Shown piece after piece: positions 1 to 8,529 of a stretch of DNA of 34,813 nucleotides. Position 1 is the stretch's first letter, and each line of letters opens with the position of its first letter. A model generated the notes under the pieces. That model saw only the letters and a list, made by a program, of their open reading frames with translations, had not been told where the DNA came from and searched no databases. Source of the DNA: Bacillota bacterium (lineage in GTDB: Bacteria > Bacillota > Clostridia > Tissierellales > Peptoniphilaceae); NCBI GenBank assembly GCA_030532225.1, contig JAUNLQ010000012.1:3656-38468 (forward strand). The letters are read 5' to 3'. The translations under genes and the position numbers were made by a program.

Positions 1-70
1 AATAATAGAAGAGCAAGAAATACTAGAAGAAGCTGAAATAGTAGAAGATTATGAAATTTTAAAGGATTAA
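1..70 (+). CDS. 3' end of an unidentified gene (partial)
   Basis: An open frame runs in from the left edge (codons from base 2) and ends at TAA 68-70. The last 22 residues are strongly acidic (IIEEQEILEEAEIVEDYEIL then KD). The family cannot be judged from such a short, low-complexity tail. A hairpin follows, so the gene probably ends a transcript. Confidence 0.6.
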   Translation, partial: IIEEQEILEEAEIVEDYEILKD

Positions 71-93
71 AACAAGCAAGCTAATTATTTACA

Positions 94-130
94 TTTCCCT
101 TAACAAATAAAGGGAAGTCTTTGGCTTTTT
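94..130 (+). terminator. Probable terminator of the upstream partial gene
   Basis: TTCCCTT (95-101) pairs with AAGGGAA (110-116) around an 8-nt loop. The T-rich stretch (126-130) starts several bases after the stem, so it is a weak intrinsic terminator. Confidence 0.5.
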
Positions 131-225
131 CTTGACTTTTATTTTATAATAATCTAGACTTAACTTAATTGCTTATTGATTTTATAAGCTTTTGAAGCTT
201 TTATATTTAAATTTTGGAGGTATTT

Positions 226-627
226 ATGTTTTGTAAAAACTGTGGTGAAAAAATAAATAATAAGGCTGCTATTTGTTTATCTTGTGGCGCCAAGGTTGGG
301 GAAGGCTCTTCTTATTGTTATAATTGTGGAGAATACACAGGAGAAAATGCATCTGTATGTTTAAACTGTGGATATTCCCAAGAAATTGTCAGCGAAAAAT
401 CAAAGCTAGCTGCAGCCTTGTTGGCAGTATTTTTAGGTGGTATTGGCATACATAACTTTTATCTTGGTTATACTAAGAAGGCCATTGTCCAATTATTATT
501 GGGAACCTTGGGAATTTTCTTCATTATAGGACCTTTAATCTCTGGGACTTGGGGCCTTATAGAAGGGATTTTGATTTTCACTGGCCAAATCGACCAAGAT
601 GCAAAAGGTAACAAATTATCTGCTTAG
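226..627 (+). CDS. Zinc-ribbon and TM2 domain membrane protein
   Basis: A protein of 133 residues. Two CxxC zinc-ribbon halves at the N-terminus (CKNCG, CLSCG) are followed by a second pair (CYNCG, CLNCG), so about the first 50 residues form two zinc ribbons. The rest is a TM2 domain with two membrane segments and the typical GGIGIHNFYLGY turn motif. The family is widespread and its function is not established. I chose ATG 226 because GGAGG (216-220) lies five bases upstream; an in-frame TTG at 214 overlaps that site. It stands alone and is followed by a good terminator. Confidence 0.9.
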   Translation: MFCKNCGEKINNKAAICLSCGAKVGEGSSYCYNCGEYTGENASVCLNCGYSQEIVSEKSKLAAALLAVFLGGIGIHNFYLGYTKKAIVQLLLGTLGIFFIIGPLISGTWGLIEGILIFTGQIDQDAKGNKLSA

Positions 628-650
628 TTTTGAATTTAAGCGTATGTAAG

Positions 651-683
651 GTGTTGGTAAATATTTTATCAGCACTTTTTTTT
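651..683 (+). terminator. Intrinsic terminator after the TM2 gene
   Basis: An 11-bp stem with two G-U pairs (GTGTTGGTAAA at 651-661 with TTTATCAGCAC at 665-675) is followed by eight Ts (676-683). Confidence 0.85.
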
Positions 684-786
684 CAGCCAGCAAACTTTAA
701 CAAGTCTTAGCAGTCTGGAAAAATTTGTGCCTATGTAATATAATTTGCCTGTAAATGTTGACTTGATTTTTTTAGAAAGGGACTTT

Positions 787-1359
787 ATGACTGATAATTT
801 AACTAGGTGTCCTTGGGCCAACAAGGATCCACTTTCTAGGGCCTACCATGACCAAGTCTGGGCTAGGCCAGTTTATGATGATAGAAAACTGTTTAAGTTT
901 CTGTCCTTGGAGCTAATGCAGGCTGGACTTTCTTGGTCCACCATTTTAAAAAAGGCTGAAGGTCTTGACCAAGCCTTTGACAATTTCAATCCTGATTTAA
1001 TTGCCAGCTATGAGGAAGAAAAAATTCAGGCCTTAATGAATAATCCTGAAATTATTAGAAACCAAAGAAAGATTAGGGCTGTAGTGACCAATGCCAAAGC
1101 CTACAAGAACTTGCTTAAAGACTTTGGGTCCTTGTCTGCCTATTTGTGGGCCTTTGTAGACAATAAGCCTATAATCAACTCCTGGCAAGACCAGAGCCAA
1201 GTTCCTGCCAAGACTGACCTGTCTGAAAGAATTTCCAAGGATATGAAGGCCAGGGGCTTTAGCTTTCTTGGTCCTACTATTATATATTCTTTTATGCAGG
1301 CTGTAGGCCTAGTTAACGACCATCTTTTGTCATGTGACTTTAGAGATTCTCATCTTTAA
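787..1359 (+). CDS. tag: DNA-3-methyladenine glycosylase I
   Basis: A protein of 190 residues, the usual length for Tag (E. coli 187). It excises 3-methyladenine from alkylated DNA in base-excision repair. The zinc-binding set of the family is present: Cys8 (RCPWA), His21 (YHDQVW), His179 and Cys183 (NDHLLSC). The helix with the catalytic-site Glu (LELMQAGLSW) and the GPTIIYSFMQAVGLVNDH block near the C-terminus are typical. ATG 787 is preferred to an upstream TTG (745) because it follows GAAAGG and places CPWA at the normal position. It is flanked by unrelated genes. Confidence 0.95.
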   Translation: MTDNLTRCPWANKDPLSRAYHDQVWARPVYDDRKLFKFLSLELMQAGLSWSTILKKAEGLDQAFDNFNPDLIASYEEEKIQALMNNPEIIRNQRKIRAVVTNAKAYKNLLKDFGSLSAYLWAFVDNKPIINSWQDQSQVPAKTDLSERISKDMKARGFSFLGPTIIYSFMQAVGLVNDHLLSCDFRDSHL

Positions 1360-1407
1360 ATATTATCCTTAAGTAAGCTATTGAAATGTAATTTTTAAGG
1401 AGGTCTT

Positions 1408-2481
1408 ATGGGACTTTGGATTTTTGCCTTTATTCTAGGCCTTGGTCTTTTCATTTTCACTGCTAGAAAAAAGTTTCCAAAAAAACTTGTAAAGTTACTG
1501 GTCCTTATTTTGGAGATTTTTTTCCTAGGATTTTTTCTGTTTAAAATAATTTTTCCCTTAAATCCAGGACCAAAAGCTTCAGGTCCCTTTGAAGTCCAAG
1601 AGACCATGGTTTATTACAGCCATCAGACCCAATTTCCTTCTATGGCAACAAGGGGAGGAGAAAGGGAAATTCCAGTCCACCTTTATGGACCCAAGGACCT
1701 AGAAGATCAGGGCCACCCACTTTTTATTTTTTCCCATGGCTCTTTTGGCCTAGGAACATCTAACCAAACTCTTTTTAGGCAGCTGGCCTCCCAGGGCTAT
1801 ATTGTCATGTCCTTGGATCATCCTTATCATTCTTTTTTCACTAGCCTATCCTCAGGGGAAAAAATTTATATAAACAAGGACTTTTTCTTTGAAGTCATCT
1901 CTTCCAAGGGAGTAGCAGACCTGGAAGGGACCCTAGCTAGTTTAAATTCCTGGCTGGCTATAAGACTAGAAGACCTAAACTTTGTTCTAGACAAGCTTTT
2001 AGACCACCAAGTTGACAATATTTATGAAGAAAAAATTGACCCGACTAGGATTACCTTGTCTGGCCATTCCCTTGGAGGTTCAGCAGCCCTAGCCCTAGGC
2101 AGACACAGACCTGACCAAATAAGAAACCTAGTAATCTTAGAGGCTCCCTTTGCAGGAGACATTGTAGCTATTGAAGACGGCCATTATGTTTTTGTAGAAG
2201 ACCCTTATCCAAGGCCAATTCTTCACCTTTATTCTGATGCTCTAAAGGGGAAGATGGAAAATCTTACAACTTATAAGCTAAACCAAGACCTAATAGACTT
2301 AAAAGACCCAAAATTTGTAAACGTCTATATTGATGGTCTAGGCCATCTTGGTCTAACTGACATGAGTCTAGCTTCTCCAATTCTTACTGACTTAATCGAT
2401 GGAGGCCTTAATGAGAAAAAGCCTCCAGAAAGTCTATTAGAAATAAATTCCCATGTTGAAAAATTTTTAGAAGAAAATTAA
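1408..2481 (+). CDS. Membrane-anchored alpha/beta hydrolase
   Basis: A protein of 357 residues. Two hydrophobic segments in the first 50 residues should anchor it in the membrane. The rest is an alpha/beta-hydrolase fold: IFSHGSFG is the oxyanion region, GHSLGGS the nucleophile elbow (Ser), and Asp/His candidates occur near the C-terminus (GLGHLGLTD). It resembles the platelet-activating-factor acetylhydrolase/chlorophyllase-like group; the substrate is unknown. AAGGAGG sits about five bases before ATG 1408. It is convergent with the next gene. Confidence 0.82.
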   Translation: MGLWIFAFILGLGLFIFTARKKFPKKLVKLLVLILEIFFLGFFLFKIIFPLNPGPKASGPFEVQETMVYYSHQTQFPSMATRGGEREIPVHLYGPKDLEDQGHPLFIFSHGSFGLGTSNQTLFRQLASQGYIVMSLDHPYHSFFTSLSSGEKIYINKDFFFEVISSKGVADLEGTLASLNSWLAIRLEDLNFVLDKLLDHQVDNIYEEKIDPTRITLSGHSLGGSAALALGRHRPDQIRNLVILEAPFAGDIVAIEDGHYVFVEDPYPRPILHLYSDALKGKMENLTTYKLNQDLIDLKDPKFVNVYIDGLGHLGLTDMSLASPILTDLIDGGLNEKKPPESLLEINSHVEKFLEEN

Positions 2482-2497
2482 ATTTAACCACAAAAAA

Positions 2498-2524
2498 ACC
2501 AGGAGAAAAATTTCCTGGTCTTTT
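2498..2524. terminator. Bidirectional terminator between convergent genes
   Basis: ACCAGGA (2498-2504) pairs with TCCTGGT (2513-2519). A-rich sequence on the left and T-rich on the right let it serve both the hydrolase gene and the oxidoreductase gene. Confidence 0.8.
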
Positions 2525-2528
2525 ATCT

Positions 2529-3899
2529 TTATAGGTCGTTTAATATTCTGGCTACCTGGATACCAGATGCAGATGCCTGGGACAAGGAATGGGTAAGGCC
2601 TGATCCGTCACCAATGGCATAAAGGCCTGGCATCTTAGTTTGGAAGTTTTGGTCTATGGAAACTTGGGAATTGTAGAACTTAACTTCCACTCCATAAAGG
2701 AGGGTGTCTTCGTTGGCTGTTCCTGGGGCAATCTTGTCTAGCTGGTAGATCATTTCTATTATAGAATCTAGCTGTCTTTTTGGAATAACTAGGGACAGGT
2801 CCCCTGGTGTTGCCTTAAGGGTTGGCTTAGTAAAGCACTTTTTCATCCTTCTTTCTGAAGACCTTCTGCCCTTGACTAGGTCTCCGAACCTTTGCATAAG
2901 AACTCCTCCGCCTAGCATGTTAGACAGTCTGGCTATAGACTCTCCATATTCGTTAGAGTCTTTGAAAGGCTGAGTCAAAGTGTTAGACACTAAAAGGGCA
3001 AAGTTAGTGTTTGCAGACAGCTTGTCCTTGTCAGCGTAGGCGTGGCCATTTACTGTTATTAGGCCGTTGGTATTTTCTGCAACAACATTGCCATAAGGGT
3101 TCATACAAAAAGTCCTAACCATGTCATTGTACTTGTCTGACTTAAAGACGATTTTTGCCTCATAGACTTCGTCTGTTAGGTGCTTGAAAACTTCTGCTGG
3201 CAGTTCTACCCTAACTCCAATGTCCACCTTGTTAGACTTAGTTTCAATAGAGAACTTGTCAAAGATCTTTGCCATCCACTTGGATCCAGACCTACCAGAA
3301 GCTAGGACTAAATTTTTGCAAGTAAAGTTCCCCTTGTTAGTGTGAACTAGGTAGCGGCCGTCTTCATAGTCAACTTGGTCGGCTATGGTGTTAAAGGCAT
3401 AGTCTACTGTGTCCTTGGTATAGGCGTAGATTTTTTTCAAGATTTCTTGGTTCCTATCTGTTCCAAAGTGCCTAACCTTAGCATCTAGTAGATGAAGGTT
3501 GTTTTTTAGGCACAGGGTTTTTAAGTTAGTTGAAGTAGTTTCATAAAGCTTAGACTCTTCTTGATCAAAGGAAACCATAACCTGGTCTACATATTCCATT
3601 AGGTCAATGGCCTTCTTTTCTCCAAGGATGGTGTGCAAGTCTCCGCCAAACTCTGTAGTAATGTTGTACTTACCATCTGACAAAGTTCCAGCGCCACCAA
3701 AGCCTTGCATAATATTACATGGCTTACAGCCTATACAATTTTCCACCTTGCCTGCAGTAATAGGACAGGACCTTCTATATATATCGTTGCCAGCGTCTAT
3801 TACTAGGACTGACTTATTTGTTTGTAATTTTGTAAATTCGTAGGCAGCAAAGACTCCAGCAGCTCCTGAGCCTACAAAAATAATGTCATAATTATTCAT
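2529..3899 (-). CDS. FAD-dependent dehydrogenase/oxidoreductase
   Basis: A protein of 456 residues. The N-terminus carries the FAD dinucleotide fold (GSGAAGVFAAYEF, then an acidic strand end LVIDAG) and the C-terminus the second FAD contact (GLYAIGDGSGLTHSLSQASASG). A cysteine cluster CIGCKPC at about residue 56 and the GFGGAGTLSDGKYN segment fit the COG2509-type FAD-dependent dehydrogenases common in clostridia. The physiological substrate is not known. The start ATG is preceded by AAAGGTG. The gene is monocistronic, 105 bases downstream of the hydroxyacid dehydrogenase on the same strand, with a terminator between them. Confidence 0.82.
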   Translation of the reverse strand: MNNYDIIFVGSGAAGVFAAYEFTKLQTNKSVLVIDAGNDIYRRSCPITAGKVENCIGCKPCNIMQGFGGAGTLSDGKYNITTEFGGDLHTILGEKKAIDLMEYVDQVMVSFDQEESKLYETTSTNLKTLCLKNNLHLLDAKVRHFGTDRNQEILKKIYAYTKDTVDYAFNTIADQVDYEDGRYLVHTNKGNFTCKNLVLASGRSGSKWMAKIFDKFSIETKSNKVDIGVRVELPAEVFKHLTDEVYEAKIVFKSDKYNDMVRTFCMNPYGNVVAENTNGLITVNGHAYADKDKLSANTNFALLVSNTLTQPFKDSNEYGESIARLSNMLGGGVLMQRFGDLVKGRRSSERRMKKCFTKPTLKATPGDLSLVIPKRQLDSIIEMIYQLDKIAPGTANEDTLLYGVEVKFYNSQVSIDQNFQTKMPGLYAIGDGSGLTHSLSQASASGIQVARILNDL

Positions 3900-3969
3900 T
3901 TTATCACCTTTTCTTTCCTCTCATATTTTACCAGTTATTGGCCCTTGTAACAAGAAGATCTTGCCATGA

Positions 3970-3992
3970 AAAAAGGACCCTAAGGTCCTTGA
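3970..3992 (-). terminator. Terminator of the D-2-hydroxyacid dehydrogenase gene
   Basis: Inverted repeat AAGGACC/GGTCCTT with a 4-nt loop. Read on the minus strand it is followed by a T run (plus-strand AAAAAA). Confidence 0.75.
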
Positions 3993-4004
3993 AAAATTTT
4001 GTTT

Positions 4005-4964
4005 TTACTTGTCTACCCTAGTTTTAATTTCCCTGCCATTAAGAAAGTCCAAGGCATTTTCAAAAACTATGGCAGCTCTTTTTTCCATAGACTCTTTAGT
4101 AAAGTAGGCTATATGAGGAGTTAAAAGTGCCAGGTCTTGGTCCAAGATTTCCTCGCCATTGGTAAAAGGTGGCTCTGTATCATAAACATCTATGGCAGCT
4201 CCAGCAATCTTCTTATTTTTCAAAGCATCAACTAAGGCTTCAGTGTTTACAATAGGTCCTCTGGCACAATTTACAAAGATGGCAGTTTCCTTCATCTTAG
4301 CAAATTCAGCCTGGCCAATAGTATTCCTTGTTGAGTCGTTAAGAGGTAGGTGGACAGTGATAATATCAGATTTTTCTAAAAGTTCATCTAGGCTTACAAA
4401 TTCAATGCCCAGGTCCTTGGCTTTTTGAGATTGGGACCTGTTGTAGCCATAAAGGTCAGCACCAAAGGCCTTAAAAAGTTCTGCAGTTCTTAGGCCAATG
4501 TTGCCTGTGCCAATGATTCCTACCTTTTTGCCGTAAATTTCTTGGCCTAAAAAGTCTGAAGTTTTCATGCCATTTCTAGTTCCCCAGTCGGCCTTTTTTA
4601 TGTCTCTTAAAATGTTGATAGTCATTCCAATTACCAGTTCTGCAACTCCTTGGTCAGAATAGCCAGCAGCATTGGAAACTATTATGTCTCTTTCTAGGGC
4701 CAGGTCTACTGGAACGTGGTCAGTTCCTGTAAAGGCTATGTTTATATATTTTAGCTTTGGATTTTCCTTAATAACTTCTGCTGGCATCTTAGTGTTGGCT
4801 AGGATAATTTGGTCTGCATCCTTAGTTCTTTCTAGCCACTGGTCTGTGTTTTCAGGCTTACTATCATAGGCGACAAAAACATGGCCATTTTCATTTAATT
4901 CCTTAGCCAGGCCTTGTAACTTTTCTTGGCTTATAGTTAAGGGTTCAACTAATACTGTTTTCAT
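4005..4964 (-). CDS. NAD-dependent D-2-hydroxyacid dehydrogenase
   Basis: A protein of 319 residues, standard for the family. It should interconvert a 2-oxoacid and a D-2-hydroxyacid with NAD(H). The cofactor motif GTGNIG is at 152-157. The catalytic triad is visible as Arg235 (NCARGPIV), Glu264 (DTEPP) and His284 (TPHIAYFT). Which 2-oxoacid it uses (hydroxypyruvate, pyruvate, branched-chain or aromatic) cannot be read from the sequence; in an amino-acid fermenter it could reduce transamination products. GAAAGGAAG lies upstream of the start ATG. It is a single-gene transcript. Confidence 0.9.
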   Translation of the reverse strand: MKTVLVEPLTISQEKLQGLAKELNENGHVFVAYDSKPENTDQWLERTKDADQIILANTKMPAEVIKENPKLKYINIAFTGTDHVPVDLALERDIIVSNAAGYSDQGVAELVIGMTINILRDIKKADWGTRNGMKTSDFLGQEIYGKKVGIIGTGNIGLRTAELFKAFGADLYGYNRSQSQKAKDLGIEFVSLDELLEKSDIITVHLPLNDSTRNTIGQAEFAKMKETAIFVNCARGPIVNTEALVDALKNKKIAGAAIDVYDTEPPFTNGEEILDQDLALLTPHIAYFTKESMEKRAAIVFENALDFLNGREIKTRVDK

Positions 4965-5067
4965 TATAAATCTTCCTTTCTCTTCTCATATTTTACCTAT
5001 ACCCTAGATGGCCTAACTTAATAAGGAGAATATGGGTATATAAGCCATAGAAAAGGGGAGGACCAAG

Positions 5068-6039
5068 ATGGAAAAATACCACAAGGAAATAAACTATATA
5101 GTTCTAGCAGGGACCAAGGAAACTTGGGCAGACTTACAGGCAGGAAAAAACCTATACCTTTATTTTAAAAAAGATTTAGGCAACAAGCTTAAGGCTTTTT
5201 TCTACGATCCTAAGGACCAAGTTCTTTATGGCCAAATAAACTTTGAAGAAAAGTTAGCCAAGTCTAGCCAGGAAATGGAAGAATTTTCCAAAGAATATGA
5301 CTATGGAAACTTTTCCAAGGAAGACCAAGACCAGGATCAGATTTTCGCCTGGGCCATTGGCTCTTTAATAAAAATCCAGCCAATTTATATAGAAGACCAG
5401 GTAGACTTTGATCAGTATTTGTCCTTGGACCAAGAAGGGGCAGAGAATTATTTAAGTTTAATTGAAAGTAACTACCTGGGCCAAGAGGACTTTGAACAAG
5501 AAGTAAAATTTCTCCTAGACCAAACAGAATTTGAGAGAATTTATGGAGACTTTGTAGGAGAAAAAAATCCCCAAAGGCAAGTCAACTACTACTTTGACCC
5601 GTCAGCCTATGTAAAGAATAAGTCTACAACAGTAAGAATAAGAGAGAAAAATGGGGCCTACACCCTTACAGTAAAAGAGAAAAAATCTCAAGAAAAAGAC
5701 CTTTCAACAGAAAAGTCTGCTCCAATAAGCTGTCAAGACTTTGAAAAAATCATGGCAGCAGGATCTGTAAATATTAAAGCCTACATTAGGGACTCTCAGC
5801 TAGGAGACCTTTCCTATTTAGGGGCCTTAGAAACTATAAGAGATGAAGTGACCTACAAAAATATTTACCTAGCCTTTGATATTTCCAGCTACTTTGGAAA
5901 AACAGACTATGAAATAGAAATGGAAGGCAGACAAAACCACATTAAGGAGCTGAGAAAAAAGCTTGGCCTAGAAAACAAGGCCTTTAATGACATTTCCAAG
6001 TTCGCCAGATTTATGGCTGAATACGAAAAAAGTAAATAA
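5068..6039 (+). CDS. CYTH domain protein with an extra N-terminal domain
   Basis: A protein of 323 residues. The C-terminal half is a CYTH (triphosphate tunnel) domain: signature ExExK at Glu143/Glu145/Lys147, alternating charged strands (TTVRIREKNG, TLTVKEKK), and later RDEVTYKN and YEIEME strands. CYTH proteins bind or hydrolyse triphosphates such as inorganic triphosphate or thiamine triphosphate using divalent metal. Residues 1-135 form a separate acidic domain I do not recognise. GGGGAGGA precedes ATG 5068. No partner gene is adjacent. Confidence 0.75.
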   Translation: MEKYHKEINYIVLAGTKETWADLQAGKNLYLYFKKDLGNKLKAFFYDPKDQVLYGQINFEEKLAKSSQEMEEFSKEYDYGNFSKEDQDQDQIFAWAIGSLIKIQPIYIEDQVDFDQYLSLDQEGAENYLSLIESNYLGQEDFEQEVKFLLDQTEFERIYGDFVGEKNPQRQVNYYFDPSAYVKNKSTTVRIREKNGAYTLTVKEKKSQEKDLSTEKSAPISCQDFEKIMAAGSVNIKAYIRDSQLGDLSYLGALETIRDEVTYKNIYLAFDISSYFGKTDYEIEMEGRQNHIKELRKKLGLENKAFNDISKFARFMAEYEKSK

Positions 6040-6117
6040 AAAAGCCTAGCCTATCAGGGAATTTCTTTACAGCTACTTTAAATTATTAGAAAACTTTAAA
6101 AAAAGTAAAAAAAACTA

Positions 6118-6146
6118 TTGACATTAGCTTTTATAGGTCATATAAT
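6118..6146 (+). promoter_or_regulatory. Sigma-A promoter of the T-box/brnQ transcript
   Basis: TTGACA (6118-6123), a 17-base spacer, and TATAAT (6141-6146): a perfect consensus promoter placing the start near 6153. Confidence 0.9.
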
Positions 6147-6152
6147 TACTAC

Positions 6153-6421
6153 AATATAAAAAATCTTAGAAATAAAAATTCGGAAAAAAAGAGTAGCCTT
6201 ATGGAGATTCCCAGAGAGTAGGCAGTTGGTGGAAGCCTATAATTGAAATAAGTTGAAAATCATTTTTCTTATAATTGCTATCTGAATTTAGTAAGATGGG
6301 CCGCAGTGGTTTGCGTTATCAATACCCAACATTGATAGATGTTTGAGTGCTTAATTTTAAGAAAAAAGGTGGTACCGCGGAAAATTTTCGTCCTTTGTCG
6401 TTGAGACAGAGGACTTTTTTT
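6153..6421 (+). ncRNA. T-box riboswitch (probably isoleucine) controlling brnQ
   Basis: The stem I landmarks are visible: AGTA of the specifier-loop turn, the AGAGAG bulge, and the distal loop TTGGTGGAAGCC. The antiterminator T-box AAGGTGGTACCGCG is at 6366-6379. The terminator stem is GTCCTTTGTC (6390-6399) with GACAGAGGAC (6405-6414), then a T7 run. The most likely specifier is ATC at 6259-6261, followed by A just before the basal helix, reading isoleucine. This fits a branched-chain amino-acid carrier. The specifier is inferred by eye and is less sure than the T-box itself. Uncharged tRNA would favour read-through. Confidence 0.95.
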
Positions 6422-6482
6422 ATAGAAAAATTCCTCTAACGAGTTTCTATTCTAAGATAAAATTTTAGGAGGATAATTAATA

Positions 6483-7820
6483 ATGAAGAAGTTATCGACA
6501 AGTGATTTTTTACAAGTAAGTGTAATGTTGTTTGGAATGTTTTTTGGTGCTGGAAACTTAATTTTCCCACCACTACTAGGTAACCAAGCTGGAAGCGCCT
6601 TATGGCCAGCCCTTCTTAGTTTCTCTATTACAGCTGTTTTGTTCCCAGTTTTAGGCTCAATAGCAGTTGGAAAAACAGAAGGCCTTTCTAATTTAGCCAA
6701 CAGAGTAGGTTACAAGTTTTCTATAATCTTTACAGTTATAGCCTTTGTATCCATAGGCCCTGGTATCGGTATACCAAGAGCAGGATCTGTGCCTTTTGAA
6801 ATGGCCATAGCTCCATACTTGCCTGAAAGTTTTAATCTTTTAACAGCAAGACTACTTTATACCTTTGTCTTCTTTGCTTTAGCCTTAATGATAAGTTTAA
6901 AGCCTAGCAAGCTAGTAAAAAGAGTAGGCAAGTACCTAACACCCTTCCTTTTAGTTTTAATAGTTTTTATGTTCTTCAGACTACTTAGCCTGCCAGCCAA
7001 TGTTACTGGCCCTGTTGGAGAATACAAGACCAACCCAATGGCTGTAGGATTTTTAAAGGGCTATGAAACACTAGATGCAGTTGCAGCCTTGAACTTTGGT
7101 TTGGTTATTTCTTTGGCCATATCTAGACTGGGAGTTACAGACAAGGGCCAAGTTACAAAATATACTGCCAAGGCAGGCCTAGTTGCAGGCGCCTTACTAT
7201 TCTCAGTTTATGCCATGCTTTCTTACTTAGGCGTAAGATCTTCTGCTAACTTAGTTGGAGCAGAAAATGGAGCAGTGATTTTGTCCCACGCTGTAGAACT
7301 TGCCCTAGGAAACTTTGGTGTAGCCTTACTAGCTGCCATCTTTACCCTAGCTTGTTTAACAACTTGTATAGGCCTAATAACATCAGGTGGAGAATATTTC
7401 TTTAAGCTGTTCAAAGAAAAAATTTCTTATAGGACTTGGGTTACTATATGGACCTTAATATCCTTTGTATTTGCAAATTTTGGTCTAAATAATTTATTGA
7501 CTTATTCAGTACCACTACTACTGTTAATATATCCAGTGTCCCTATTCTTAATAGTTGTAGGAGTTAGCCACGACCTAGTGTCTTATCCAAGACTTGCCTA
7601 CCAAGTTGGGGCCCTTATATCAGTAGTATTGCCTTTAATAAATCTATTAGCATCTTATGGGGTTAACCTACCAGTTTTAACTGCCTTTGAACAAGGTCTA
7701 ATGTTTTCTGATGTAGGTCTAAGCTGGATGCTACCAACTGCTTTAGGTGTTCTTTTGGCAACTTTGTTTGCAAAAGTTTTTGCCAAGCAAGGAGCCTCAG
7801 CCAGGGAAGATTTAGTCTAA
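6483..7820 (+). CDS. brnQ: Branched-chain amino acid:cation symporter BrnQ
   Basis: A protein of 445 residues and about twelve hydrophobic segments, as expected for the LIVCS family. It imports leucine, isoleucine and valine across the cytoplasmic membrane with Na+ or H+. The N-terminal FGMFFGAGNLIFPPLLG and the SIGPGIGIPRAGSVPFE region are family hallmarks. GGAGG lies about 10 bases before ATG 6483. The T-box leader directly upstream makes expression depend on charging of a branched-chain tRNA. Confidence 0.95.
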   Translation: MKKLSTSDFLQVSVMLFGMFFGAGNLIFPPLLGNQAGSALWPALLSFSITAVLFPVLGSIAVGKTEGLSNLANRVGYKFSIIFTVIAFVSIGPGIGIPRAGSVPFEMAIAPYLPESFNLLTARLLYTFVFFALALMISLKPSKLVKRVGKYLTPFLLVLIVFMFFRLLSLPANVTGPVGEYKTNPMAVGFLKGYETLDAVAALNFGLVISLAISRLGVTDKGQVTKYTAKAGLVAGALLFSVYAMLSYLGVRSSANLVGAENGAVILSHAVELALGNFGVALLAAIFTLACLTTCIGLITSGGEYFFKLFKEKISYRTWVTIWTLISFVFANFGLNNLLTYSVPLLLLIYPVSLFLIVVGVSHDLVSYPRLAYQVGALISVVLPLINLLASYGVNLPVLTAFEQGLMFSDVGLSWMLPTALGVLLATLFAKVFAKQGASAREDLV

Positions 7821-7886
7821 ATAAGTTGCTTTTAAGCCTTAAGTCTATTAAGATAGAATAAGAAAATCGAAAAAAAAGAGGTTCTT

Positions 7887-8471
7887 ATGAAAATTTGGCT
7901 TACTAGACATGGACAAACAGACTTAAACAAAAAAAGACTTATGCAGGGCAGAATTGACCAGCCCTTAAATGATACAGGTAGAAGTCAGGCTGAAAAAGCC
8001 AGACAGGACATTGGAGATGTGAAATTTGATGCAGTTTATTCTAGCCCCCTAAGTAGGGCCAGGGAAACTGCTTCAATAATTGGCAACATTCCCATGGACC
8101 AAATTATAGTAGATCCAAGGCTTATAGAAGTGGACTTTGGGATTTATGACACCAAGGCCTTTGACTCCTTGGGCCTAAGAATGTGGGCCTTTTGGACCCT
8201 GCCAGAAATAATTCCCAACCCAAAAAGCGTTGAGTCTATAAAGTCTATGGTAGCAAGATCTGAAAGTTTTTTAAAAGATTTGGAAAAAAAGGACTATGAA
8301 AATGTCCTAGTAGTCTGTCATGGTGGAATTATTAGAGCCTTGGCAGGTTATTTGGAAAATAAAAAGAACAAAATAAAGTGGAGACCCAGACCTAGAAATT
8401 GTGAGGTCAGAGTCTATGAATTTGAAAATCCTAAGTGGAACTTTGTAAAATGTTTTGAAAATGATAATTAG
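7887..8471 (+). CDS. Histidine phosphatase family protein (phosphoglycerate mutase-like)
   Basis: A protein of 194 residues. The phosphohistidine motif TRHGQTDLN (His8) opens the protein; Arg and Glu of the second site lie in SSPLSRARETA and EVDFGIYD, and the second histidine in VVCHGGIIRAL. The family includes phosphoglycerate mutases, alpha-ribazole phosphatase and broad phosphatases; the substrate cannot be assigned and no cobalamin genes are near. AAAGAGG precedes ATG 7887. It lies 66 bases after brnQ with no clear terminator between, so it may be read from the T-box transcript. Confidence 0.88.
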   Translation: MKIWLTRHGQTDLNKKRLMQGRIDQPLNDTGRSQAEKARQDIGDVKFDAVYSSPLSRARETASIIGNIPMDQIIVDPRLIEVDFGIYDTKAFDSLGLRMWAFWTLPEIIPNPKSVESIKSMVARSESFLKDLEKKDYENVLVVCHGGIIRALAGYLENKKNKIKWRPRPRNCEVRVYEFENPKWNFVKCFENDN

Positions 8472-8478
8472 AAAAAGC

Positions 8479-8503
8479 AAAAGACCCTAAAACAGGGTCT
8501 TTT
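8479..8503. terminator. Bidirectional terminator between convergent genes
   Basis: AAAAGACCC (8479-8487) and GGGTCTTTT (8495-8503) form a 9-bp stem with a 7-nt loop and A/T flanks usable on both strands. Confidence 0.85.
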
Positions 8504-8529
8504 AAAATGCTTAAATTTTTGAATTTGTA

